Assembly (NCBI RefSeq): GCF_001422985.1
Contig: NZ_LMNL01000034.1
Span: forward strand, 60,720-124,719
Direction: 5' to 3'
From: Methylobacterium sp. Leaf117
Lineage (GTDB): Bacteria > Pseudomonadota > Alphaproteobacteria > Rhizobiales > Beijerinckiaceae
Length of the DNA: 64,000 bases
Part shown: positions 37,003 to 47,167 of the stretch, piece by piece
Numbering within the stretch: the stretch's first letter is position 1
Layout: each line of letters begins with the position of its first letter
Program-made: the position numbers and the translations under genes
Notes under the pieces: model-generated
The model's database searches: none
The model's input: the letters and a program-made list of their open reading frames with translations, nothing else
Told to the model about the DNA's origin: nothing

Positions 37003-40000
37003 AGCCGGCCATCGCCCCGCCCTTCGGCCGCGCCAGATCCGCGAGCAGGCTCGCCGCCACCGTCGCCTTGGAGACCGTGAGGCCGGAGGCGGTCACCGCC
37101 TCCAGGGTGGCGCGGGCCTGGTCGAGGGCGGCGCCCCGGCTCCGGCTCCAGGCCTCCACCGCGTCCGCGCCGGCCCCCACGGCGCCGACGATCTCGGCGG
37201 TGAGTTGCCGGTGCGCGGTGGCGATGGTGGCGATGGCGCGTTCCAGGGCGATGCGGTCGTAGGTGTCGCCGGTGGCGACCGCCCGGGCCGCGCCGGTGAG
37301 GTCCGAGAGCTGGAGCGCCCGGTCGAGGGCGAAGTGGGTCGCGGCGATCTCGGGCATGGCCCCGCCGCCGGTCTCGGCGATGCGTACGATGTCGGGGGCC
37401 GAGGTCAGGGTGGTCAGGGCCGCCAGACGCCGGGCCGGCGCCTCCGCCATCCCGAGCCCGACGAGTTCGGCTTCGCGGGCGGCGAGTTGCCGGTTCACCG
37501 CCTCGCCCATCACCGCCGGCAGAGCCGCCTGTAGGGCGCTGATGCCCTCGCGGTAGCGGGCGACGATCGGGGCGACGCTGCCCGAGAGGTCGAGGTTGCG
37601 CAGGAACCAGACGATGCGGCCGACGAGGAGGTCCTGCACCTCGGCGTAGAGGGCGATCTGCGCCTGTCCGCCGATGGCGCCGGCGAGCCCGTCGATGGCG
37701 AGATTCAGCTCCATCAGCCCGTAGGCGTCGCGGGTGATGGCGTAGGCCTTGGCGATGGCGCTCGCATCCGCCCCCGTCTCCTCGACGAGGCGGGTGACCA
37801 GCGAGGGGCCGCCGCGATTGACGATGATGTTGGAGAGCGCGGTGCTGATGATCTCGCGCCGCAGGCGGTGGCCGTTGACCGCGTCGGGGAAGCGCTGGCG
37901 CAGGGCGGCGGGGAAGTAGCGCTGCAGCTCGCGGTCGAAATAGGGGTCGTTCGGGGCGGTGCTCGCCAACAGGGCGTCGTAGAGCGCGAGCTTGGCGTAG
38001 GCGAGAAGCACCGCGTATTCCGGCCGGGTCAGCCCCTCGCCCTTGCGCATGCGTTCGGTGATCGCCGCATCGTCCGGCAGCAATTCGACAGTGCGGTCGA
38101 GGCGCCCGTCCGCCTCCAGCGCCTGCATGGTCCGCATGGCGAAGCCCGTCTCGGACAGGCCGCGATGCTGGGCCAGCGACAGGGCCAGCGTCTGGAGCTG
38201 GTTGTTGCGCAGCACCAGGGCGGCGACCTCGTCGGTCATCGCCACCAGGAGGGCGTTGCGGTCTTGCCCGCCGAGGCGGCCGTCACGCTCCGGACTCATC
38301 AGAGCGATCTTGATGTTCACCTCGACGTCGGAGGTGTTGACCCCGGCCGAATTGTCGATGGCGTCGGTGTTGAGGCGGATGCCGTGGCGGGCCGCCTCGA
38401 TGCGCCCGCGCTGGGTCGCCCCGAGATTGGCGCCCTCCCCGATCACCTTCGCGCGCAGCATGGCCCCGGTGATGCGCACCGCGTCGTTGGCCCGGTCTCC
38501 GGCCTCCTCGTCGGATTCGGTGGTGGCGCGAATATACGTGCCGATGCCGCCGAACCAGAGCAGGTCGACCGGCGCCGTCAGGATCGCCTGCATCAGGTCG
38601 GCCGGCGTCGCCTCGGCGTCCGCGATTCCCAGCACGTCCCGGATCTCGGGCGAGAGCGGAATGGTCTTCAGGCTGCGGGCGAAGACCCCGCCGCCGGGCG
38701 AGATCAGGCCGGCATCGTAGTCGCGCCAGGACGAGCGCCCGAGGTCGAACAGGCGTCGGCGCTCGGCGAAGCTCGCGGCCGCGTCGGGGTTGGGGTCGAG
38801 GAAGATGTCGCGGTGGTCGAAGGCGGCCACGAGGCGCAGGGTGCGCGACAGCAGCATGCCGTTGCCGAACACGTCGCCGGACATGTCGCCGACGCCCGCC
38901 ACCGTGATCGGGTCGCTCTGGGTGTCGATGTCCATCTCCAGGAAGTGGCGCTTCACCGCCTCCCAGGCGCCGCGCGCGGTGATGCCCATGCCCTTGTGGT
39001 CGTAGCCCTGGCTGCCGCCCGACGCGAAGGCGTCGCCGAGCCAGTGGCCGCGCTCCGCCGAGAGGGCGTTGGCGATGTCCGAGAAGGTGGCGGTGCCCTT
39101 GTCGGCCGCCACCACCAGGTAGGCGTCGTCGGGATCGTGCCGCACCGTGTCGGCCGGCGGCGCGATGGCGTCACCCACGATGTTGTCGGTGAGTTCGAGC
39201 AGCGTGCGGATGAAGATCCGGTAGCTCGCGGTGCCCTCCTCCATCCAGGCCTGACGGTCGGAGGCCGGCGGCAGGCGCTTGGGAAAGAAGCCGCCCTTGG
39301 CGCCCACCGGCACGATCACGGCGTTCTTCACCTGCTGGGCCTTCACCAGCCCGAGCACCTCGGTGCGGAAATCCTCCGGCCGGTCGGACCAGCGCAGGCC
39401 GCCGCGCGCCACGTAGCCGAAGCGCAGGTGCACGCCCTCGACGCGGGGCGCATAGACGAAGATCTCGAAGAGCGGCCGCGGCAACGGCATGCCGCTGACC
39501 CGGGCGCAGGCGAACTTGAAGGCCAGGGCCTCGCGGCGTCCGCCCCCCGGCGCGACCTGGAAGAAGTTGGTGCGCAGGGTCGCCTCGATCAGGTTGACGA
39601 AGCGGCGCAGGATGCGGTCCTCGTCGAGGCTGGTGACGGCGGCGAGCGCCGTCTCGATTTCGGCGCGGATCTCCGCCTGCCGGGCCTCCCGATCGCCCAC
39701 CAGCGTCGGATCGAACCGGGCCTCGAACAGGGCGACGAGGGACCGGGCGACGTCCGGATGCGCGCCGAGGGTGGCGGCGAGGTAGTCCTGGCCGTAGCGG
39801 ATGCGGAGCTGGCGCAGGTAGCGGCCATAGGCCCGCAGCACCGACACCGCGCGCCAGGGCAGCTCCGCCTCCAGCACGAGGCGGTTGTAGCCGTCGGATT
39901 CGGCCGATCCCGTGCCCAGCGCCAGCAGGGCGTCCTCGAGCAGAGTCTCGAGGCGGCCGAGATCGATGGCGGCGCCGGTGGCGCGCTCGAGCAGCATGTC

Positions 40001-41866
40001 GTGCAGCCAGACCCGGGAGCCTTCGTCGGTCCCGGGGGGCAGGATGCGATAGGTCCGCTCGTTGATGACGCGGAAGCCGAGATTCTCCAGCACAGGCACC
40101 CGCTCGGAGAGCGACAGCGACGCCCCGCGCGAAAACACCTTGAGGCGGATCTGCGCATCCGGGTCGGAGGCGCGCCGGCCGATATCGGCGGCGCGCGGGC
40201 GCTCGGGGCTCAGGCGCTCCAGGGTCATGATGTCGGCGATGGCGACGCGCGGAGCGAAGCTCTCGCGATAGGCCGCCGAGAAGGCCTCGCCGTAGCGGGC
40301 CGCCAGGGCGCGGGCCTCCGGCCCGTCGAGGGTTTCGGCGAGCGCGACCCGCAACGCGTCGCCCCAGGTGCGCACCAGGGCGGCGATGCCGGCCTCCAGG
40401 GCGGCCGGATCGCGCTCGGGCGCGCCGGATTCGGGCAGGCCGATGATGAAGTGGGTGCGCGCCAGCGGCCCGTCCGGGAAGTAGGGATAGGCCGCCGAGA
40501 GCCGGCCGCCATACTCGGCGGCGAGGTAGGCGCCGATCCGCGCCCGCACGGTGGAATCGTAGCGGTCCTTCGGCACGTAGACCAGGAGCGAGACGAAGCG
40601 GCCGAAGCGGTCGGGCCGCGACAGCACCCGCAGGCGCGGCCGGTCGGCGAGATGCGCGATGGCGAGGCTGAAGCGGTAGAGCCGGTCGGCATCGATCTGG
40701 AACAGGTCGTCGCGCGGATAGGTCTCCAGCACGTCGAGGAGGCCGCGCCCCGCATGGCTCATCGGGTCGAGGCCGGCGCGGGCCGCCACCCGCGCCACCT
40801 TTTCGCGAAGATAGGGAATCTCGCGGGTCGGCAGGGTGTAGGCGCTGGCGTTGAACAGGCCGACGATGCCGACCTCGCCGGTGAGCCGGCCGTCGGGGCT
40901 GAACAGCTTGCAGGCGACGTAGTCGAGATGGGCCGCGCGGTGGACCCGCGACTTCACGCTGGCCTTGGTGATGATGAGCGCCTGCGGGCCTTCGAGGAAG
41001 GCGCGGATCTCGGGGGTCATGTCCACGAGGGCGCCGCCGCGCCGCAGCACCGCCACGGCCGGATCGCGCAGCAACCCGAGGCCCGAGCCCTCGACCAGGG
41101 AATGCTCGTCGCCGGCCAAGCCGTGCTCGCGCAGGCCGAGCAGGGTGAAGTGCCCCTCGCCGAGCCAGGCCAGGAAGGCGCGGGCCTCCGCCACCTCGCT
41201 CTCGGGCAGGGGCGGCGGAGCGGCGGCATAGGATGCCGCCATGGCCGCGAGGCGGGCCGCCATGGCGGCGTGATCGTCGGTGGCCAGCGCCACATCGCGA
41301 AACACCCGCGTCAGGCCGTCGACGAGGCGGGTGCGGGCCGCGTCGTCGTCGAGCCGGTCGAGATGGATATGGATGAAGCTTTCGCGGGCGAACCCGGCCT
41401 GAGTGTCGGCGGTGGTCTCGCCGACCACCCGGATCAGGGCGCCGGCCGCGTCGCGCTCGACGCCGAGGATCGGGTGGGCGACGAGGTGGGGGGCGAGCCC
41501 CTGTTCGGTCAGCTCAGCCAGGGCCGAATCGAGCAGGAAGGGGCGGTTGTCGTTGACGATCTCCACGATGGTGAGATCGCGGGCACGGCCCTCGCGGACG
41601 ACGACCCGGTCGCTGACGGACAGGTTGGCCGGCGCGCCGGGATGGCGGCCTCGCGCCAGATGCGCGCGCGCCGCCAGGGCGAGGTCGGCGAGATCCTGCG
41701 CCGGATAGGGCGACAGGTCCTCGGGCGGCACCCGTCCGAACAGGTCGGTGACGAAGCCGCCGGGGCCGCCCTGCGCGGCGACCCGCTCGGCGGCGGCCCC
41801 GAGGAGATCGGTGCGGGCGCCCCGGGCCTGGGGGCTGGAGAGCGCGGCATTCCGTTCCAGAGCCAT
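37001..41866 (-). CDS. NAD-specific glutamate dehydrogenase, large (L_180-type)
   Basis: 1621 residues, the normal size for this class. The N-terminal half holds ACT-like regulatory regions (SDRVVVREGRARDLTIVEIV). The catalytic core includes GGLRWSDRPEDFRTEVLGLV, KAQQVKNAVIVPVGAKGGFF and DMSGDVFGNGMLLSRTLRLV. It oxidatively deaminates glutamate to 2-oxoglutarate, chiefly in catabolism, and is typically allosterically regulated. The start at 41866 has AAGGA about 12 bases upstream. A long antisense open frame opposite is a high-GC shadow. The upstream gap of 1 kb has lower GC content. Confidence 0.96.
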   Translation of the reverse strand: MALERNAALSSPQARGARTDLLGAAAERVAAQGGPGGFVTDLFGRVPPEDLSPYPAQDLADLALAARAHLARGRHPGAPANLSVSDRVVVREGRARDLTIVEIVNDNRPFLLDSALAELTEQGLAPHLVAHPILGVERDAAGALIRVVGETTADTQAGFARESFIHIHLDRLDDDAARTRLVDGLTRVFRDVALATDDHAAMAARLAAMAASYAAAPPPLPESEVAEARAFLAWLGEGHFTLLGLREHGLAGDEHSLVEGSGLGLLRDPAVAVLRRGGALVDMTPEIRAFLEGPQALIITKASVKSRVHRAAHLDYVACKLFSPDGRLTGEVGIVGLFNASAYTLPTREIPYLREKVARVAARAGLDPMSHAGRGLLDVLETYPRDDLFQIDADRLYRFSLAIAHLADRPRLRVLSRPDRFGRFVSLLVYVPKDRYDSTVRARIGAYLAAEYGGRLSAAYPYFPDGPLARTHFIIGLPESGAPERDPAALEAGIAALVRTWGDALRVALAETLDGPEARALAARYGEAFSAAYRESFAPRVAIADIMTLERLSPERPRAADIGRRASDPDAQIRLKVFSRGASLSLSERVPVLENLGFRVINERTYRILPPGTDEGSRVWLHDMLLERATGAAIDLGRLETLLEDALLALGTGSAESDGYNRLVLEAELPWRAVSVLRAYGRYLRQLRIRYGQDYLAATLGAHPDVARSLVALFEARFDPTLVGDREARQAEIRAEIETALAAVTSLDEDRILRRFVNLIEATLRTNFFQVAPGGGRREALAFKFACARVSGMPLPRPLFEIFVYAPRVEGVHLRFGYVARGGLRWSDRPEDFRTEVLGLVKAQQVKNAVIVPVGAKGGFFPKRLPPASDRQAWMEEGTASYRIFIRTLLELTDNIVGDAIAPPADTVRHDPDDAYLVVAADKGTATFSDIANALSAERGHWLGDAFASGGSQGYDHKGMGITARGAWEAVKRHFLEMDIDTQSDPITVAGVGDMSGDVFGNGMLLSRTLRLVAAFDHRDIFLDPNPDAAASFAERRRLFDLGRSSWRDYDAGLISPGGGVFARSLKTIPLSPEIRDVLGIADAEATPADLMQAILTAPVDLLWFGGIGTYIRATTESDEEAGDRANDAVRITGAMLRAKVIGEGANLGATQRGRIEAARHGIRLNTDAIDNSAGVNTSDVEVNIKIALMSPERDGRLGGQDRNALLVAMTDEVAALVLRNNQLQTLALSLAQHRGLSETGFAMRTMQALEADGRLDRTVELLPDDAAITERMRKGEGLTRPEYAVLLAYAKLALYDALLASTAPNDPYFDRELQRYFPAALRQRFPDAVNGHRLRREIISTALSNIIVNRGGPSLVTRLVEETGADASAIAKAYAITRDAYGLMELNLAIDGLAGAIGGQAQIALYAEVQDLLVGRIVWFLRNLDLSGSVAPIVARYREGISALQAALPAVMGEAVNRQLAAREAELVGLGMAEAPARRLAALTTLTSAPDIVRIAETGGGAMPEIAATHFALDRALQLSDLTGAARAVATGDTYDRIALERAIATIATAHRQLTAEIVGAVGAGADAVEAWSRSRGAALDQARATLEAVTASGLTVSKATVAASLLADLARPKGGAMAG

Positions 41867-42894
41867 GGTGTTCCGTGTCCTTGCGTCGGTGCGGCCGGCC
41901 CGCGTCGAGACGAAGAAGCCCGACCCGGCCGTCGCGGCCCGTCGAATCCGGACGCACTTGAGCATCGGTGCCGATGGGTGGCCAGAGCGCGCCCCCCGTT
42001 CCATCCCCTGCAAACCGCGCAGGAGGCTACGACCCATGATCGATGTCAGGCTTTCCGGTCACGCCGCCGCATCGACCCACAATAATGCAAAGCTGGGTTG
42101 CATAATATGCATGTCGATCGCAAGAGGCGAGCAGGGTGCCGCGCCGGAGCCTGTCCTGACGGGTGGCGGAGCGTGACAATCAGCTCAGTCGTCGGAATCA
42201 CACGAAGATCAATGAGTCTGCCGACTCGGTATCGCCGATTGAAAGTTGCGATCTCGATCCAATACCCCCGACAGGTGGTAGGTCGTTGTGAGATTAAGCA
42301 GCTAAAAATACGAATAATCACTTTTTTTTGAAAACAACCACCGGTTATTATGCTCACAAAACGGCACGAATTCTCGTCCTTGGAGCTCCTAGTCACATGC
42401 CGTAACTCAGTCATACAACGTCGCATTCAAAATTTGCTAAATGTTAGTTGGCGGCTGAGTTGGCGGGAGAGGCCCCTGCGAAGGAATCGCAGGATGTTCT
42501 CAGATTAGAATTGCGGCGCCGAGCAATCCTGACGTCATTTGGTCGACCGGTCGCGTGTTGAGAGGCTGGTGCTGGCAAAGGAGGCAGATCAAACCCTGCT
42601 AGCGACCCGCGTGGGGCGTGGGTACGACCATGCGCACGACTCTGGGCGGTCCGGCGCGGTGAGAAACATCTGCGTTCATAGCCCGCAATCAATGCAGAAA
42701 CCTATGCTGATCATGCGTTGATCTGAACAAGACTGCGAAGATGGACTGATCGATCCACACCGAGCGTCTTCACGGAAAAATACCTATTCCCGGTGTACGT
42801 TATTGGTCGACCCGAAGAGCGATATGGACCTCCCTCAGAATTTCGCTCATAAAACCGCGCGGTACGGTCATGTCGTACCGATCCCGAAGCTATC
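41867..42894. other. Long lower-GC intergenic region
   Basis: 1028 bp without a convincing gene. From about 42050 the base composition shifts toward AT, with runs such as a T-tract near 42320-42328. Short open frames at 42098-42331 (plus) and 42444-42692 (minus) lack ribosome-binding sites and family resemblance. It may hold promoters for both divergent neighbours, a small RNA or gene remnants. Confidence 0.5.
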
Positions 42895-43989
42895 GTGAGA
42901 GATGATCACGTGTTCGCCGCGAGCATGACTCGTCTAGAATCGCATCTTTTAACAGGTCAGCAGCGCCGGCCCTTTCCCGCTGCACCCGGACGCATGCTCC
43001 AGTTGGCCGAGGATCTGACGCAGATCGGGCTCTGGTCTGTCGATCTGCGATCGAGTGAACTGGCCTTCTCGGATGGATTCGCGCGCCTGACCGGGTTGTC
43101 GCAGCTGAACGGCAAGCTGGATACGCTGGGCGACCTGTTCCATCCGGACGACCGGCACATTTTCGAAGAGATCTCCGCCGCCTTGCGAACCGGAATTCCG
43201 GTCGATCGCGGGTTCCGGGTTGTGCGGTCCGACCGCTCGGTGCGCTGGGTCGAGCTCAAGGGGCACGTGATCCTCGGACACGACGCCTATCCGATCCGGG
43301 CCGATGGGATCCTGCTCGACGTCACCTGCCGGCACGAGGCGACCCAGTCGGTCCTGCGCAACCAGGCCCGGTACGAGGGACTGGTCGAGGCCGTCGCCTC
43401 CGTGGTGTGGGAGATGACGGCCGACGGTCATTACCTCCCCTCGACGAGCTGGTGCGCGCTGACGGGCCAGACCCCGCAGGAATGGCAGGCCGGTGGCTGG
43501 TCCGCCGCGATCCATCCCGACGACCGCGCCCAGGCCGCCGCCGCCTGGGCCAATGCCGTCCGGCGCGTCGAATCCTACGAGGCCAATTACCGGCTGCGCT
43601 GCGCCGACGGGCTGTTCCGCTGGGTCAGCGCCCGGGCGGTGCCGATCCTCAACCCGGACCACTCGGTCCGGGAGTGGATCGGTCTCGTCATCGACATGAC
43701 GAGCTCGGCCAGCGTGATGAGCCAGCCCAACGGCATCCCGTTGGAGGAGATCTCGGGCCCGCTGATCCGCAGCGCCCGGGCGATGCTGAACTGGTCGATC
43801 CCGGATCTCGCCGCGGCGGCCGAAGTCTCGGGATCCAGCATCAAGCGATTCGAGGAAAGCGACGGCGGTGCCCTGCGGCCGCGAACCCGGACCGCCATCC
43901 GGCTGGCCCTTGAGGCGGCCGGGATCACGTTCGTGTCGCGCCAGCCCGGCGAGGTCGGGCTGGTATACCGTCCGGTCTCGAACGCCTGA
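42895..43989 (+). CDS. Double-PAS protein with C-terminal XRE-like HTH
   Basis: About 364 residues. PAS1 (about 35-150) has EDLTQIGLWSVDLRSSELAF and LFHPDDRHIFEE, PAS2 (about 160-270) has SVVWEMTADGHYLPSTSWCA and IHPDDRAQAAAAW. The C-terminal 75 residues (IRSARAMLNWSIPDLAAAAE, VSGSSIKRFEESDG) resemble an XRE/lambda-repressor HTH seen in short Methylobacterium/Rhizobium regulators, ending AIRLALEAAGITFV. This suggests a one-component sensor regulator. Start codons GTG 42895, GTG 42910 and ATG 42925 are all possible. Confidence 0.82.
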   Translation: MRDDHVFAASMTRLESHLLTGQQRRPFPAAPGRMLQLAEDLTQIGLWSVDLRSSELAFSDGFARLTGLSQLNGKLDTLGDLFHPDDRHIFEEISAALRTGIPVDRGFRVVRSDRSVRWVELKGHVILGHDAYPIRADGILLDVTCRHEATQSVLRNQARYEGLVEAVASVVWEMTADGHYLPSTSWCALTGQTPQEWQAGGWSAAIHPDDRAQAAAAWANAVRRVESYEANYRLRCADGLFRWVSARAVPILNPDHSVREWIGLVIDMTSSASVMSQPNGIPLEEISGPLIRSARAMLNWSIPDLAAAAEVSGSSIKRFEESDGGALRPRTRTAIRLALEAAGITFVSRQPGEVGLVYRPVSNA

Positions 43990-44054
43990 GACGGACCGAA
44001 GATCGCGTGACCTCCACGCGACCCTCGTGAATACGCGTCGGTCGGAAACCCGCC

Positions 44055-44474
44055 TCAGCGGGCGCCGAGCAGCTCCACGTCGAAGATCAGGGTGGCGTTG
44101 GGCGGGATCACGCCGCCGGCGCCGCGCGGGCCGTAACCCTGGTCCGGCGGGATGATCAGCGTGCGCTTGCCGCCGACCTTCATCGTGGCGACGCCCGTAT
44201 CCCAGCCGGCGATGACCTGTCCGGCCCCGAGGGTGAAGCTGAACGGGGTGCCGCGATCCCGAGAGGAATCGAACTTCTTGCCGGGCTTGCCGCCCTCGTC
44301 GAGCCAGCCGGTGTAGTGGACGCTGACCTTCTGGCCGGCCTTCGGCTCGGGGCCGGTGCCCACGACCTCGTCACGGTACTGGAGGCCCGAAGGGGTGGTG
44401 ACGGTCTCGGCGGAAGCGGATGCAGTCATGGCGAGGATCAAGGCTCCGGTGAGGGCGTAGAGGGGACGGCGCAT
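44055..44474 (-). CDS. FKBP-type peptidyl-prolyl isomerase, exported
   Basis: 139 residues. A signal peptide ([23 protein letters not shown] cleavage) precedes one FKBP domain: [66 protein letters not shown] and [19 protein letters not shown]. These are the conserved active-site elements. It should assist proline isomerisation in the periplasm. ATG 44474 has AGGA upstream. It is the last gene of a minus-strand run with the polysaccharide genes, with an 86-bp gap. Confidence 0.95.
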   Translation of the reverse strand: MRRPLYALTGALILAMTASASAETVTTPSGLQYRDEVVGTGPEPKAGQKVSVHYTGWLDEGGKPGKKFDSSRDRGTPFSFTLGAGQVIAGWDTGVATMKVGGKRTLIIPPDQGYGPRGAGGVIPPNATLIFDVELLGAR

Positions 44475-44560
44475 GGATAGTCCTGTCTGGCATGCCGAGG
44501 CGGCGCAGTAGCACGGACTCGGGATGCCGGTACATTCCCGGCGCGAAAACCCTCGGCGCC

Positions 44561-45730
44561 TCAACGCCTCAGCAGGCGCCGCGCCTCGTGACGCGCCTCG
44601 CCCTCGAAGCGGGCCAGGCGGAGGCGCCGCTCCAGCGAGATCAGGCCGCGCCCCGCATCCGGCACGGCGATGATCTCCGCGACCGCGTCGCGCTCCCGGT
44701 AGAGGCTCTCCAGGGCGGAACCGGCCAGGGTCGCCGAATCAAGCCGGTCGGCAAAGGCCTCCGCGTGCAGGGCCCGCACGATCTCGGCCTCCAGCACGAG
44801 ACCCGGCGCGTAGGCGCGGGCGGTCTCGTCGTAGGCGGTCTTCAGGAGGTAGGCGGTTCCCCCCGAGACCAGGGCGAGGCTGACGGCCAGCGGCGTTCCA
44901 TCCTGACGCAGGGTGTCGGCCCGGATGCCGACCGGACCTTCGCCCGCTCCGAAAACGGCGCGGGCGAAGGTCGCGTGGGCGGCCCGGCACGCCATGGCGC
45001 TCCCGGCGGCGCCCTTCCACCCGGCGGCTTCCACGGTCAGGAAGACCTCGACAGCCCGCGCGAGCCCCGGACCGCGGGTCTCGGTCTCGAGGCTCACGGC
45101 CCCTCCCTCGGCGATGCGCCGCTGGCGGCGGCGTAAGTCCTTCAGCCGGGACGGATGCGGATGCCCGGCCAGGAACGCCGCATGATCGGGGCGCCGCTGC
45201 AGGACGGGGCGCCAGAACCGCGCCACCTCTCCGACATCCCAGCCCGCAAGCCCCATCGCAGTTAGCAGATCGCGACCGAGGCTGGTCTCGACCGAGAGCA
45301 GCGGCCAGCGCCACGGGCGTCCAGCGGATGCGGCCGCCAGACCCGCGACCAGGGTCGCCAGGATGGCGGGTCGCTCCGGCCCATTGGCGACCAGGGGCGC
45401 CGTGGCGGTGATGAACGGCGAGAGGTAGGGCAGCGACACGCAGCGCCCGAGGCCGCAGATGTCGTAGGATCGGCGAAACGGAAGCACGGCCTCCAGCCGA
45501 TCGCCGAATCGCACGACGACCACCCGGAGATCCGGTGCGGCGAGGCCGCTCGCCCGATGGGCCAGCATCACGTGGCGACTGTAGAACGGATGGGCATCCC
45601 CCGACCGGGACGAGAGATCGTCCCAGGCCGCGGCGTCCTGCCCGAGGGCGTCCAGGGTGGTGACGGCGCAGGAATAGGCCTGACAGGGAAAGGCCGACGC
45701 TGCAGGCGGGCGCGCAAAAGCGGCGGTCAT
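44561..45730 (-). CDS. GNAT-family acyltransferase (BioF2/CelD-like)
   Basis: 389 residues. The layout (an N-terminal GNAT-like half and a C-terminal acyl-CoA-binding half with [20 protein letters not shown] and [20 protein letters not shown]) matches the Acetyltransf_6/CelD-BioF2 group linked to exopolysaccharide or cellulose clusters. The basic segment [11 protein letters not shown] is also typical. It overlaps the flippase gene by four bases (ATGA), which supports a joint role in modifying an exported glycan. Substrate unknown. Confidence 0.85.
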   Translation of the reverse strand: MTAAFARPPAASAFPCQAYSCAVTTLDALGQDAAAWDDLSSRSGDAHPFYSRHVMLAHRASGLAAPDLRVVVVRFGDRLEAVLPFRRSYDICGLGRCVSLPYLSPFITATAPLVANGPERPAILATLVAGLAAASAGRPWRWPLLSVETSLGRDLLTAMGLAGWDVGEVARFWRPVLQRRPDHAAFLAGHPHPSRLKDLRRRQRRIAEGGAVSLETETRGPGLARAVEVFLTVEAAGWKGAAGSAMACRAAHATFARAVFGAGEGPVGIRADTLRQDGTPLAVSLALVSGGTAYLLKTAYDETARAYAPGLVLEAEIVRALHAEAFADRLDSATLAGSALESLYRERDAVAEIIAVPDAGRGLISLERRLRLARFEGEARHEARRLLRR

Positions 45731-47085
45731 TGGGCGAGCCTTCCAAAGCGAGCGATCCGGACCGGCGTGAACAGCCCGTGCACGGCATAGGCGGCCCGGG
45801 CCATCGCGACGGCTCGCACCACGGTGGCAATCGCCATCGCGAACGCCGCCCCCGCGACACCGAGCACCGGGACCAGCGCGAGGCAGAGGCCGCCGGCCAG
45901 GATCAGCATTGCCAGGGCGATGCCGGCGGCGAGGCGCTCGCCACCGAGCATGTTGAGCAGATCCTCGCCCGGACCGAAAGCGCTGGCGGCGACGCTGCCG
46001 GCGACCAGAACCGCCAGGATGGGCAGGCTATCCCGAAACTCGGGTCCGAACAGTCCGAGCAGCACGGGCGCGGCCGCCACGACGGCGATGCCGATCAGGG
46101 CGGTGGCCGCCAGGGTCAGCCGCACCTGCAACGACACCAGGGCGGAGAGCCGCTCCCGATCACCGGCGGCATGCGCTGCCGTGAAGCGCTGTGCCGTGGC
46201 GGCAGTAGCGGCGAAATGCACGAAGACGACGAATTGCTGGATGCGGGTCGCCGCGAAGTACAGTCCGACCGTAGCCGGCGGCACGAGCAGGCTCAGCACC
46301 ACCACGTCGATGAAGCTGGAGGCGGCGCTGGCGAGATCGCTCGCGGCGATCGGCAGGCAGGCGCGGAACCAGTTTCGCCAGGCGTAGCGGCGTGGCCCCG
46401 GAGGCAGGATCGCCCGCAGGCGCAGCAGCAGCAGACCGGCCTGGATCGACACGGCGACGCCCGTCGCCACCAGGGTGCACACAACGGCGATGCGGGCTTC
46501 CGCCGGGGCGCCGAGCGCCACCGCCGCGAGCATCGCGGCCATGATCAGGCCCTGGCGCAGCAGGTAGGGCGGTGCGATGGCCAGCACCGCCCAGTTCTGG
46601 CCGCGAGCGACACCCTCGCAGTAATCCTGGAGGGCGAAGAGCGGCAGAACGAGAGCGGCGACCAGAAGCGGCGCGGCGTAGGGACCGTCGAGCAGCGATC
46701 CCTCCAGCCAGACCAGGGCGAGTCCGCCGATCGCTGCGGCGATGGCGCTGGCAAGGGTGACCATCGCGCCGCCGAAGAGATAGGCCCGGACCGCCGCGAG
46801 ATCGCCGCGCGCCTGGTCGCCCGGGATGAAGCGGCAAGCGCCCTGCGACAGCCCGAGGGTGGCCGAATGGCCGAGGATCGCGATCCAGACCCAGATCGCC
46901 GCAAAGATCCCGTACTCCGTACCGCCCATCAGGCGGGCCATCAGAACCTGTCCGATATAAGCGAAGCCGGCCGCCCCGATGCGGATCGCGAAGACTTGGA
47001 TCGCCGCACCGCCTGCGCCGGTTCGCAGGCGCGTCAGGGTGCTCCACAGGCTTGCGGCTCCGATCCTGTCCGTCGCTATGCTCAC
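45727..47085 (-). CDS. Oligosaccharide flippase (MVF/PST type)
   Basis: About 452 residues with 12 or so predicted membrane segments, for example FAYIGQVLMARLMGGTEYGI, LFGGAMVTLASAIAAAIGGL and a C-terminal VLGVAGAAFAMAIATVVRAV. The N-terminal segment RIGAAGFAYIGQVLMARLMG is characteristic of polysaccharide-biosynthesis flippases. It would move lipid-linked oligosaccharides across the inner membrane. The best start is GTG 47085, since no suitable ATG exists downstream before the first helix. The SGNH gene ends 82 bp upstream. Confidence 0.88.
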   Translation of the reverse strand: MSIATDRIGAASLWSTLTRLRTGAGGAAIQVFAIRIGAAGFAYIGQVLMARLMGGTEYGIFAAIWVWIAILGHSATLGLSQGACRFIPGDQARGDLAAVRAYLFGGAMVTLASAIAAAIGGLALVWLEGSLLDGPYAAPLLVAALVLPLFALQDYCEGVARGQNWAVLAIAPPYLLRQGLIMAAMLAAVALGAPAEARIAVVCTLVATGVAVSIQAGLLLLRLRAILPPGPRRYAWRNWFRACLPIAASDLASAASSFIDVVVLSLLVPPATVGLYFAATRIQQFVVFVHFAATAATAQRFTAAHAAGDRERLSALVSLQVRLTLAATALIGIAVVAAAPVLLGLFGPEFRDSLPILAVLVAGSVAASAFGPGEDLLNMLGGERLAAGIALAMLILAGGLCLALVPVLGVAGAAFAMAIATVVRAVAMARAAYAVHGLFTPVRIARFGRLAQ

Positions 47086-47167
47086 CGAATGGCCCCCGCC
47101 CGATGCGTTCGGGTCTAGGGCATCCGGCCTTGCGGCGCGGTTAAGCCGGGCGGTTAAAGCATTGCGT

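Noticed and set aside
37868..42085. A 1405-codon open frame on the plus strand
   Set aside because: It lies opposite the NAD-glutamate dehydrogenase and has the arginine/glycine-rich, low-complexity composition of a high-GC shadow frame.
42444..42692. Minus-strand 82-codon open frame
   Set aside because: No ribosome-binding site and no protein-like pattern; it sits in a lower-GC gap.
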